A DNA stretch of 40,635 nucleotides, from positions 1-40,635 of the forward strand of contig CAZGSV010000019.1 in the NCBI GenBank assembly GCA_964528605.1, given 5' to 3'. This document shows positions 33,999 through 40,635 of the stretch, one piece after another. Position 1 is the first letter of the stretch. The number at the start of each line of letters is the position of its first letter. A model generated the notes under the pieces. That model was not told the DNA's origin. It saw only the letters and a list, made by a program, of their open reading frames with translations, and searched no databases. This DNA comes from CAZGSV01 sp964528605 (GTDB lineage: Bacteria; Armatimonadota; Zipacnadia; CAZGSV01). Position numbers and translations under genes: made by a program.

Positions 33999-35168
33999 TT
34001 GGGCGGGGATCTCCCGCGGGCGCTCGCGCTGTGCCTGCTGCTCACCGTCGCCACATGCGGATGCGCCAGCCGTGGCCCCTCGCGCGGGCTGCTCCACGTC
34101 GAGCCCTCTCGCGTCGAATGGCATAGGGCCGCCGCCCTAGCCTACGCCCCGAACGGCAAAGCAGAAGCCATACTCCTGCGGGGTTCCGACGACCCGGAAT
34201 TCCGCCTCAGTCAGAGCGTCGTCCATGTGGCGTACGATGCTCCGGACCACCTCTTCCGCACCGTACTCGGCTACACAGGCGTCACCGGCTTAGCCTTCTC
34301 GCCCGACGGCAAGGCGCTGGCGTTCCTCACCTATCAGAGCTGGACCGGGCAGCGCGCGCCCTATCTCGTGCTCCTCGACCTCCAGAAAGACCGCCTTACC
34401 CGTGCCCGACTGCCGGCCGACATCATCTTCTCCCCCCATCCGTTCTGGTCTAGTGACGGCCGCCTCATCGCGGTCCCAGGATACCGCAGGGGCATCGGGC
34501 CCCAGAAAGGCCTAGCCCAGCACCTCGTTTGGGTGGGCGACGACCGTGCGAGAAAGGTCGCCTGGCACACGCTTCCCTGCAGCAAACAAGAGCAATCCGT
34601 CTGCCTCGGCTGGTCACCCGCCGGCGACGCCCTCATCGGTCTCAACGTCGTCCACCCCGGGCCGCAGGCGCCGCGCAAGCCCGGCCTCTATCTCTGGACG
34701 ATGAAAGCCAAGGGCGGCAAGTACCAGTACCGTCCGGTGAGCGGGCCCGCCGCCGCGCTGCCGCTCTCCTTCTTCGAGTGGCAGCATATCGGCGACTACA
34801 CTTACCTGGGCGCGGGGCGGTACGCCAGGGACCACTCGGTCGGCATGGCGGTCCTCGACCTGCGGCGGGCCGTTCTCGCTCCCTTCCCCAATGCGCGCGC
34901 CTACGAGGGCCGGTGGACCGCCTCGCCGGACGGCCGCTGGGTCGCCATGATGAGCCGCACGGAGCGGAACACGCTCTCGGTATACAGCCGCGAAGGCAAG
35001 ACCCTCTCCTTCCGTACGCCGGGGGCTGAGGGCGACGTGGCGGCGCGGGCCGCTTGGGGCCCGGGCGCCAATGAAGTCACCGTCACCACCGCGAACCTAT
35101 CCCGCCCCATAGTCATCGTTAACATCGTCACAGGCGAGCGCAGCGAGTCCGTGCCCTCTCCCAAGTAA
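33999..35168 (+). CDS. Beta-propeller (TolB/WD40-like) lipoprotein
   Basis: 389 aa if TTG 33999 is the start. The frame stays open upstream into the radical SAM gene but there reads as Ser/Pro-rich shadow. The TTG gives a short N region, a hydrophobic core ALALCLLLTVATCGC and two possible lipidation cysteines (neither a perfect lipobox). Repeated propeller strands include GLAFSPDGKALAFLTYQ, PFWSSDGRLIAV, CLGWSPAGDALIGL and WTASPDGRWVAMMSR. It is anchored outside the inner membrane if the signal is right. Ligand unknown; 67 nt after the radical SAM stop, on the same strand. Confidence 0.75.
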   Translation: MGGDLPRALALCLLLTVATCGCASRGPSRGLLHVEPSRVEWHRAAALAYAPNGKAEAILLRGSDDPEFRLSQSVVHVAYDAPDHLFRTVLGYTGVTGLAFSPDGKALAFLTYQSWTGQRAPYLVLLDLQKDRLTRARLPADIIFSPHPFWSSDGRLIAVPGYRRGIGPQKGLAQHLVWVGDDRARKVAWHTLPCSKQEQSVCLGWSPAGDALIGLNVVHPGPQAPRKPGLYLWTMKAKGGKYQYRPVSGPAAALPLSFFEWQHIGDYTYLGAGRYARDHSVGMAVLDLRRAVLAPFPNARAYEGRWTASPDGRWVAMMSRTERNTLSVYSREGKTLSFRTPGAEGDVAARAAWGPGANEVTVTTANLSRPIVIVNIVTGERSESVPSPK

Positions 35169-35220
35169 CCGTGTGTTCGAGCCTGCACTCCGCCCCCGCT
35201 GGCCGCGACTGCGACCCTTC

Positions 35221-35229
35221 TGCTATACT
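35221..35229 (+). promoter_or_regulatory. Extended -10 promoter of tRNA-Val
   Basis: TGC-TATACT, an extended -10 with no clear -35, ends 14 nt before the tRNA. Confidence 0.6.
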
Positions 35230-35243
35230 GCGGCTCGCGCTTC

Positions 35244-35318
35244 GGGCGGTTAGTTCAGCGGGAGAACGCCACGTTGACACCGTGGAGGTCGTAGGTTCAA
35301 CTCCTACACCGCCCACCA
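35244..35318 (+). tRNA. tRNA-Val (GAC)
   Basis: Acceptor stem GGGCGGT / ACCGCCC closes perfectly. D-stem GTTC/GAAC, anticodon stem CCACG/CGTGG around loop TTGACAC (anticodon GAC, valine), T-arm GTAGG-TTCAACT-CCTAC. CCA is encoded at 35316-35318. Seventy-five bases in all. Confidence 0.96.
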
Positions 35319-35347
35319 CGCCCAGGTTCGTATCGCTCGCGACTCGC

Positions 35348-35363
35348 CGCCCATCAAAGGGCG
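35348..35363 (+). terminator. Weak hairpin after tRNA-Val
   Basis: CGCCC-atcaaa-GGGCG followed by TT. Five base pairs, 30 nt past the tRNA; may end that transcript. Confidence 0.3.
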
Positions 35364-35390
35364 TTGGCCCGAGCGCCCCCATCTCGAATC

Positions 35391-35419
35391 TTTACACCAG
35401 CGGCACACGCTGCTACAAT
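35391..35419 (+). promoter_or_regulatory. Promoter of the thrS translation operon
   Basis: TTTACA (35391-35396), 17-nt spacer ending in TGC, TACAAT (35414-35419). Both boxes match 5/6 and the TG makes it an extended -10. Transcript start near 35426. Confidence 0.78.
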
Positions 35420-35430
35420 GCAGTCCTCGG

Positions 35431-35447
35431 TACGGTCCAACACCGTA
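35431..35447 (+). promoter_or_regulatory. Leader hairpin before thrS
   Basis: TACGGT-ccaac-ACCGTA, a perfect six-base stem in the 65-nt leader. It could hold a translational control site, as ThrS autoregulates in other bacteria. I see no T-box features. Confidence 0.35.
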
Positions 35448-35490
35448 AGCGATTGTTTCGTCTACGACGGCGGGTGAATGCATCAGGCGA

Positions 35491-37401
35491 ATGGAAGAAG
35501 TGATAGCCCACTACCAGGATGGGTCCGACCATCCGGTTGGCCCCGGGACGCCCATCCTGGTGCTGGCAGAGAGGCTTTGCCCTGACGCGTTGGCCGCTAG
35601 CCTAGACGGGCGCGTGGTAGACCTGACCGCTCCCCTGGCAGCCTCCTGCGACCTGCGTCTGCACACTTTCCAGGACCGCGTAGGCCGCGAGACCTTCTGG
35701 CATTCCGTCTCCCACATCATGGCTCAGGCCGTGCTCGAACTCTTCCCCGGCGCCAAACTCGGCATCGGCCCCGCCATCGAGGACGGCTTCTACTACGACT
35801 TCGATACTCCCAAGCCGCTCGGCCAAGGCCACCTTCAGGAAATCGAAGCCCGCATGCTCGAGATCATCGCCCGCGACCTGCCCATCGTGCGCGAAGAGAT
35901 CTCGCGCGAGGAGGCCATCCGCCTCTTCCAAGAGCGTGACCAGGCCTACAAACTCGAACTCCTCCAGGCCATGGAGCCGCCCATCAGCATCTACCGCCAG
36001 GGAGACTTCGTTGACCTCTGCCGCGGCCCGCACCTGCCCAGCACCGGCTGGGTTAAGGCCGTCAAACTGCTGCAAGTGGCCGGCGCCTACTGGCGCGGCG
36101 ACGAGAAGCGGCCCATGCTCCAGCGCATCTACGGCGTCGCCTTCCCCAGCGAAGAGCAACTCGCCGACTATCTCCACACCCTGGAAGAAGCTGCCAAGCG
36201 CGACCACCGCAAGATCGGCAAGGAAATGGAACTGTTCGCGTTCTTCCCCGAGGCGGGCCTCGGGCTCCCCTTCTACCTGCCCAACGGCACCGTCATCCGC
36301 AACACCATTGAAGCCTTCCTGCTGCAGGAGCATCGCGCCCGCGGCTATCAAGTCGTGTGGACCCCTCATCTCTACAAGGCGGAGATCTGGGAGCGTTCCG
36401 GCCACCGCGAAAAGGGCTATGGCATGTTCTTCACCGAGGTGGACGGGCACGAGTACGGCATCAAGCCCATGAACTGCCCCGGCCATATCCTCATCTACGG
36501 CTGGCAACGGCGCTCCTACCGCGATCTGCCCATCCGCTACTTCGAACTCGGCACCGTCTACCGCGCGGAGCAAGCCGGCGTTGCTCAGGGCCTCCTCCGC
36601 CTCCGCGGCTTCACTCAAGACGACGCCCACATCTTCTGCACCCCCGACCAACTCGACGACGAGATCGCCGGCGTCATCAACTTCGCCGCCGAGATGCTCG
36701 GCACCTTCGGCTTCGAGAAGTACGACTTCAACCTCAGCACCCGGCCCGAGCAGTCCCTCGGCAGCGAGGAGATCTGGGAGCGCGCCACCAACGCCCTGCT
36801 CAGCGCCATGCAGAAGCGCGGCATCGCCTACCAGGTTGACCCCGGCGCCGGCGTCTTCTACGGCCCCAAGATTGACGTCCAACTCTACGATGCGCTGGGC
36901 CGGCGCTGGCAGGGGCCCACCATTCAGGTGGACTTCAACTTGCCCGAGCGCTTCGACCTCACCTACATTGACTCCGACAATCGGCCCAAGCGTCCGGTGA
37001 TGATCCATCGTGTCGTCCTCGCCGGCTTCGACCGCTTCTTCGGGTTGCTCATCGAGCACTACGCCGGCCACTTCCCCCTCTGGCTCGCGCCCGTGCAGGC
37101 CACAGTCCTGCCTGTCTCCGAACGCGTCCAGGAGTACGCTCAGTCCGTGCACTGCGACCTGGTTCAAGCCGGCATCCGCTGCCAACTCGATGCCCGCAGC
37201 GATACCGTCAGTTACCGCGTGCGCGACGCCGAGTTGCGGCGCGTCCCCCTCATAGCTGTGGTCGGCCCGCGCGAGCAGCAGGAGCAGACAGTCACCGTGC
37301 GCCGCCGCGGGCAACAGCGTACCATTTCTTTGGTCTCGTTCATCCAAGAGACCCAGGAGGAGATCATGCAGAAAAGGCTAATGCCAGAGGCTGAGCAGTG
37401 A
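35491..37401 (+). CDS. thrS: Threonyl-tRNA synthetase
   Basis: 636 aa. ATG 35491, weak ribosome site. TGS domain first (about 1-60), then the editing domain with HSVSH and CRGPH, both of which supply its metal-site residues. The class II catalytic core has MNCPGH, FTQDDAHIF and MIHR, which hold the zinc ligands Cys, His and His. Motif 2 reads YRAEQAGVAQGLLRLRGF; the LHGL part of other ThrRS is replaced by AQGL, which is unusual but outside the zinc ligands. The anticodon-binding domain ends the chain. First gene of a translation operon; overlaps infC by 4 nt (GTGA). Confidence 0.97.
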   Translation: MEEVIAHYQDGSDHPVGPGTPILVLAERLCPDALAASLDGRVVDLTAPLAASCDLRLHTFQDRVGRETFWHSVSHIMAQAVLELFPGAKLGIGPAIEDGFYYDFDTPKPLGQGHLQEIEARMLEIIARDLPIVREEISREEAIRLFQERDQAYKLELLQAMEPPISIYRQGDFVDLCRGPHLPSTGWVKAVKLLQVAGAYWRGDEKRPMLQRIYGVAFPSEEQLADYLHTLEEAAKRDHRKIGKEMELFAFFPEAGLGLPFYLPNGTVIRNTIEAFLLQEHRARGYQVVWTPHLYKAEIWERSGHREKGYGMFFTEVDGHEYGIKPMNCPGHILIYGWQRRSYRDLPIRYFELGTVYRAEQAGVAQGLLRLRGFTQDDAHIFCTPDQLDDEIAGVINFAAEMLGTFGFEKYDFNLSTRPEQSLGSEEIWERATNALLSAMQKRGIAYQVDPGAGVFYGPKIDVQLYDALGRRWQGPTIQVDFNLPERFDLTYIDSDNRPKRPVMIHRVVLAGFDRFFGLLIEHYAGHFPLWLAPVQATVLPVSERVQEYAQSVHCDLVQAGIRCQLDARSDTVSYRVRDAELRRVPLIAVVGPREQQEQTVTVRRRGQQRTISLVSFIQETQEEIMQKRLMPEAEQ

Positions 37402-38066
37402 GAAGGCCGTTCAGCAGAGACCAGAGACCTGATCCCGGCAACAAGGCCTACCGAGTCAATGAGCGCATCTACGCCCCTCAGGTGCGTGTAGTGGATGCGC
37501 AGGGAGTCCAGTTGGGGGTCATGGCGCCCCAGGAGGCGCTCGCCATTGCCCGGCAGGAGGGCCTCGACCTCATCGAGGTGGCGCCCAACGCCGATCCCCC
37601 CGTCTGCCGCATCATGGACTACGGCCAATACCGCTACCAGCAGCGCAAGCGCGAGCGCGAGGCCGGGCGCAAGCAGAGAACCCGCGAACTCAAGATGATC
37701 ACTCTCAGGCCCAACATCAGCCCTCACGACCTCGAGGTCAAGGCCCGCAAACTGCGCGAGTTCCTCACCGAAGGCCGCAAAGTCCGCCTAATGGTCCGCT
37801 TCCTGGCCCGCCAGATGCGCCACACCGACCTCGGCCGCGAGGTCTTGATCCAATTGGCCGAAATGTGTCAAGATACGGGTAATATGGAGGGTGCCCCTTC
37901 CCTGGAAGGCCGCAATATGGTTATGATTGTGGCTCCCAGGCCTGGGCAGGCCAAGCGCGCGGAAGCCGGGAAGCCTACCGAGGTCTCCCCGGGCGCACCG
38001 CCTCCGCCTCAACCGCCCTCGCCGCCGAACCCGGAGAGTGCTGACAATGCCGAAGATGAAAACTAG
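37398..38066 (+). CDS. infC: Translation initiation factor IF-3 with Pro-rich C-terminal extension
   Basis: 222 aa, GTG start overlapping the thrS stop (GTGA). N domain: RVNERIYAPQVRVVDAQGVQLG. Linker: Lys/Arg-rich helix near 75-95. C domain: ITLRPNISPHDLEVKARKL and VMIVAPRP. About 40 residues follow the normal end, rich in Pro, Ala and Glu, absent from E. coli IF-3. The gene overlaps rpmI by 20 nt. IF-3 guards start-codon choice and subunit dissociation. Confidence 0.96.
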   Translation: MRRPFSRDQRPDPGNKAYRVNERIYAPQVRVVDAQGVQLGVMAPQEALAIARQEGLDLIEVAPNADPPVCRIMDYGQYRYQQRKREREAGRKQRTRELKMITLRPNISPHDLEVKARKLREFLTEGRKVRLMVRFLARQMRHTDLGREVLIQLAEMCQDTGNMEGAPSLEGRNMVMIVAPRPGQAKRAEAGKPTEVSPGAPPPPQPPSPPNPESADNAEDEN

Positions 38067-38244
38067 CAAGACCGCGGCCAAGCGCTTCAAGCGCACCGCG
38101 AGCGGCAAACTGGTCCACCGCAGCGTGGGGCTCAACCACCTGCTCAGCAAGAAGGGCCAAGGGCGCAAGCGCCGCCTCCGTCAGGGCGGCGCTCTTCGCG
38201 GCCGTGAGTCCACCGCGGTCAAGACCCTCGTTCACAAGCCGTAA
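38047..38244 (+). CDS. rpmI: Ribosomal protein bL35
   Basis: 65 aa. MPKMKTSKTAAKRFKRTASGKL is the conserved bL35 start, here within the last 20 nt of infC in another frame. The C-terminal RRLRQGG and VKTLV parts also match. Basic, small, binds 23S rRNA in the 50S subunit. Confidence 0.96.
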   Translation: MPKMKTSKTAAKRFKRTASGKLVHRSVGLNHLLSKKGQGRKRRLRQGGALRGRESTAVKTLVHKP

Positions 38245-38262
38245 GGCAGCAAGGAGCCGACC

Positions 38263-38613
38263 GTGGCACGAGCAACCAGCAGCGTTACCTCGCATAGAAG
38301 ACACCGCAAGATCCTCAGCGCGGCCAAAGGCTATCGCGGCGCCAGGCGCCGCCTCGTCAAGGCCGCGCACGAGGCGGTCATGCACGCCGGGCAGTACGCC
38401 TACCGGCACCGCCGCGAACGCAAGCGCGATATCCGCAGGCTCTGGATTGTCCGCATCAACGCCGCCGCCCGTTTGGCCGGTATGCCCTACAGCATCTTCA
38501 TGGCCGGGCTGCGCAAAGCAGGCGTCGGGCTCGACCGCCGCATGCTGGCCGAGATGGCGGTCAACGACAGCGCCGCCTTCGCCGCGCTGGTGGAAAAGGC
38601 CAAGACGGCATAG
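38263..38613 (+). CDS. rplT: Ribosomal protein bL20
   Basis: 116 aa, GTG start with GGAG upstream. HRRHRKILSAAKGYRGARRRLVKAA and IRRLWIVRINAAARLAGMPYS are the hallmark bL20 sections. Early 50S assembly protein; in some bacteria it represses infC-rpmI-rplT translation. Confidence 0.97.
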   Translation: MARATSSVTSHRRHRKILSAAKGYRGARRRLVKAAHEAVMHAGQYAYRHRRERKRDIRRLWIVRINAAARLAGMPYSIFMAGLRKAGVGLDRRMLAEMAVNDSAAFAALVEKAKTA

Positions 38614-38627
38614 GCTGTTAGCCGCGT

Positions 38628-39431
38628 TTGCTCATCTCAAGCCTAGCCAACCCTAGAGTCAAGACCCTATCTGCGCTCCACAGCGCCAAGGGCCGCAGCA
38701 AGTCGGGGCTCTTCCTCGTCGAAGGACCGCACCTGTTGCAGGAGGCACTCGCCACCGGCGCTGAGACCGCCTTCTGCCTACTCGCCGATGACTGGCCCGA
38801 GAAGTGGGCCCAGGCCGGGGAGGCCGCGAAGCGCCAGGTGCCCTGCTACTTCGCCACCGCCCGCGTCATGGGTCACGTCGGCACCACCGAGTCCGCGCCG
38901 CAGGCCGTGGCCGCCGTTAGGATGTGGCCCGTGGACGCCGGCCGCCTGGAGCTCAACGATGACGGCCTCGTCGCCCTGCTCTTCGGTGTGCAGGACCCCG
39001 GCAATCTGGGCACCACCCTCCGCACTGCCGCTGCCGCTGGCGCCTCGGCCCTCGTGACCGCCGGTGCCTCCGCCGACTTCTTCAATCCCAAAGTCGTGCG
39101 CGCCACCGCCGGCGCCCTCTTCCGCCTTCCCCTGGCTCAAACCAACAACCCTGCGGAGTTCGCACGCGAATGCGCTTCGCGCGGATACCAGGTCTGCGCC
39201 GCAGTGCCCCGCGGCGGCGCCCACTACCACTCGCTCGACTACCGCACCCCGACTGTGTTCGTCCTCGGAACCGAGGCGCACGGCCTGCCCGAAGACCTTC
39301 TGGGCGCCTGCACCCACCGCGTAACCATCCCCATGGCTCCGGGGCTCGAAAGCCTCAATGTTGCAGTCTGCGCCGGGATTCTGTTATTTGAGGCTCGTGC
39401 CCAGCGGAGTTCCCCTTCCCCCACGGCGTAG
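38628..39431 (+). CDS. TrmH/SpoU-family rRNA/tRNA 2'-O-methyltransferase
   Basis: 267 aa, TTG start 14 nt after rplT; begins LISSLANPRVK, as this group does. N-terminal substrate-binding domain (LFLVEGPHLLQEAL). SPOUT motifs: 1, DPGNLGTTLRTAAAAG; 2, VFVLGTEAHGLPE; 3, IPMAPGLESLNVAVCAGILL. They form the trefoil knot that binds SAM. It resembles the YsgA-type gene found before pheS in Firmicutes. The modified nucleotide is not known. Confidence 0.9.
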   Translation: MLISSLANPRVKTLSALHSAKGRSKSGLFLVEGPHLLQEALATGAETAFCLLADDWPEKWAQAGEAAKRQVPCYFATARVMGHVGTTESAPQAVAAVRMWPVDAGRLELNDDGLVALLFGVQDPGNLGTTLRTAAAAGASALVTAGASADFFNPKVVRATAGALFRLPLAQTNNPAEFARECASRGYQVCAAVPRGGAHYHSLDYRTPTVFVLGTEAHGLPEDLLGACTHRVTIPMAPGLESLNVAVCAGILLFEARAQRSSPSPTA

Positions 39432-39476
39432 CCTGCCCTCGGAAGGGACGCTCGCACACGCGAACAGGGGTCCACA

Positions 39477-40496
39477 ATGACGATGCCCGTTGACGAACTC
39501 TTGCAGCAAGCGCTCAGCGCCGTCGAGAGTGCCTCCTCCCTCCAGCAACTCGAGGAGGTCAAGGTACGCTACCTCGGCCGGCGCGGCTCCCTCACTGCGG
39601 TGCTCCGCCGCCTGGGCCAGTTGCCCGGCGAGGAGCGCCGCGCCACTGGCCAGGCGGCCAACGTCGCCCGACAGCGCATCGAGGAGAGCCTGGCCGCCCG
39701 TCAGGCCGCCCTCCAAGAACAGCAGCGCCTCGTCGAACAGACCCGGCGCCGCCTCGACGTCACCCTCCCCGGGCGCTACCCACGCCCCGGCTTGCTGCAT
39801 CCGCTCACCCGCGTCGGCAGGGAAATCTGCGACATCTTCATCGGCCTGGGCTTCGAGGTCGCCTCCGGACCCGAACTCGAAACCGAGTATTACAACTTCC
39901 AAGCCCTCAACTTCCCGGAACACCACCCGGTAATGGACGAGCACGATTCCTTCTACGTCGGCGAAGGCCGTGTGCTGCGCACCGAGACCTCCGCCGTGCA
40001 GATCCGCACCATGGAGAAGCGCCGCCCCCCCGTGCGCATCGTCGCTCCCGGCCGCTGCTACCGGCGCGATACCGTGGACGCCAGACACAGCCACACGTTC
40101 CAGCAGGTCGAGGGCCTCTACGTGGACCGCGGCGTCCGCTTCAGCGACCTCAAGGGTACCCTCGCCCTCTTCGCCCAGAGGATGTTCGGCCCCAAGGTGC
40201 AAGTCCGCTTCCGGCCCGATTACTTCCCCTTCACCGAGCCCAGCGCCGATATGTCCGTCACCTGCATGGGTTGCGACGGGGCCGGCTGCCGCATCTGCTC
40301 CTACACCGGCTGGCTGGAACTGCTGGGGTGCGGCATGGTCCACCCCAATGTGCTCCGCAACGTGGGCTACGACCCCGAGGAGTTCACCGGCTTCGCCTTC
40401 GGCATGGGCGTTGAGCGCATCGCTATGCGGCGGCTGGGCATCCCCGACATCCGCATCTTCTACCAGAACGACCTGCGCATTCTGCGTCAGTTGTGA
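39477..40496 (+). CDS. pheS: Phenylalanyl-tRNA synthetase alpha subunit
   Basis: 339 aa, ATG with AGGGG seven nt upstream. N-terminal coiled-coil arm (1-90), then class II core: GRYPRPGLLHPLTR, motif 2 CYRRDTVDARHSHTFQQVEG, and motif 3 GFAFGMGVERIAMRRLGI. It has the CMGCDGAGCRIC cysteine cluster seen in many PheS. The gene after it is not pheT, so the beta subunit must be elsewhere. Confidence 0.96.
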   Translation: MTMPVDELLQQALSAVESASSLQQLEEVKVRYLGRRGSLTAVLRRLGQLPGEERRATGQAANVARQRIEESLAARQAALQEQQRLVEQTRRRLDVTLPGRYPRPGLLHPLTRVGREICDIFIGLGFEVASGPELETEYYNFQALNFPEHHPVMDEHDSFYVGEGRVLRTETSAVQIRTMEKRRPPVRIVAPGRCYRRDTVDARHSHTFQQVEGLYVDRGVRFSDLKGTLALFAQRMFGPKVQVRFRPDYFPFTEPSADMSVTCMGCDGAGCRICSYTGWLELLGCGMVHPNVLRNVGYDPEEFTGFAFGMGVERIAMRRLGIPDIRIFYQNDLRILRQL

Positions 40497-40635
40497 AGCC
40501 CCCCGCCTCCGACGTCGCAGCGCAAGTCTCGCCCCAAGAGATCAGACAGGTTGACCGCGTACTCCGGCGCGCCTACGGCGTGCCCCAGGCGCGCCCGAGC
40601 CGTCGTCCTGCACGAACGCGTTCAGCCGCATCGCC
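40493..40635 (+). CDS. Start of an unidentified gene, cut by window edge
   Basis: GTG 40493 overlaps the pheS stop (GTGA), and the frame is open for 47 codons to the edge. It begins VKPPASDVAAQVSPQEIRQV, then DRVLRRAYGVP, which does not resemble the PheT N terminus (normally a tRNA-binding-like start). The DRVLRRAYG part faintly resembles the start of an endonuclease III-type enzyme, but this is a guess. The last 15 residues are Arg-rich, so a frame error at the edge cannot be excluded. Confidence 0.4.
   Translation, partial: MKPPASDVAAQVSPQEIRQVDRVLRRAYGVPQARPSRRPARTRSAAS

Noticed and set aside
35426..35490. T-box or tRNA-like regulator before thrS
   Set aside because: The leader is only about 65 nt, with one 6-bp hairpin and no T-box sequence, too short for a T-box.
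35171..35503. Plus-strand open frame across tRNA-Val and the thrS promoter
   Set aside because: Overlaps a perfect tRNA and promoter, and has no recognisable protein pattern.

Overview
The window is 40.6 kb of GC-rich bacterial chromosome, densely packed, with many GTG and TTG starts and very short or overlapping gene junctions. There is no phage, insertion sequence, CRISPR array or rRNA. Several features suggest a deep-branching, high-GC, free-living lineage: an aminopeptidase-free thrS-infC-rpmI-rplT-trmH-pheS block, the radical SAM/DUF2344/RNase G trio, a secreted DUF4838 protein, a Gfo/Idh/MocA dehydrogenase, and GspK-like proteins beside type IV prepilin-like proteins. Armatimonadota or a neighbouring phylum is my best guess. 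It is an inference from gene content only and is not proven.

Left arm (1-9239, minus strand): a six-gene run in the order folC, DUF1232 (YkvA-like), yhaO/sbcD-like nuclease, yhaN/sbcC-like ATPase, addB-like, addA-like. Every junction overlaps or is only a few bases long, so folate polyglutamylation and double-strand-end processing look co-transcribed. A DapA-superfamily aldolase (9327-10229) runs divergently from folC and overlaps the next minus-strand gene tail to tail.

Middle-left (10226-17625, minus strand): radical SAM TIGR03960-type protein, DUF2344 protein, RNase E/G, GT4 glycosyltransferase, then an alkaline-phosphatase-fold domain fused to a polytopic membrane domain. The last two look like envelope-polymer genes attached to an RNA-maturation operon. 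Next come a secreted DUF4838 glycan-type protein and a lipoprotein thermonuclease (17764-20958, minus), then a membrane-anchored zinc-ribbon protein and a one-domain cyclic-nucleotide-binding protein (plus strand).

Middle-right (22313-26612): an E2 acyltransferase without a peripheral-subunit-binding domain and a dihydrolipoamide dehydrogenase with a good promoter (minus), a DinB-like protein (plus), and an oxidoreductase (minus).

Pilus-like region (26787-32146, minus strand): six genes form two copies of the same three-gene cassette, PilV-like, PilW-like and a large GspK/PilX-like protein. Protein lengths (160/160, 194/194, 507/504 aa) and the 12-nt spacer between genes one and two are conserved between copies. 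This is an in-tandem duplication of a pseudopilin tip-complex cassette with no secretion ATPase or secretin nearby. It is the most unusual feature of the window.

Right arm (32293-40635, plus strand): a near-consensus promoter and a structured leader of about 130 nt precede a SPASM-type radical SAM enzyme and a beta-propeller lipoprotein. Then come tRNA-Val(GAC) and the translation operon thrS-infC-rpmI-rplT-trmH/spoU-pheS, driven by a strong extended -10 promoter. The gene after pheS is not pheT; it begins 4 nt inside pheS and is cut by the window edge.
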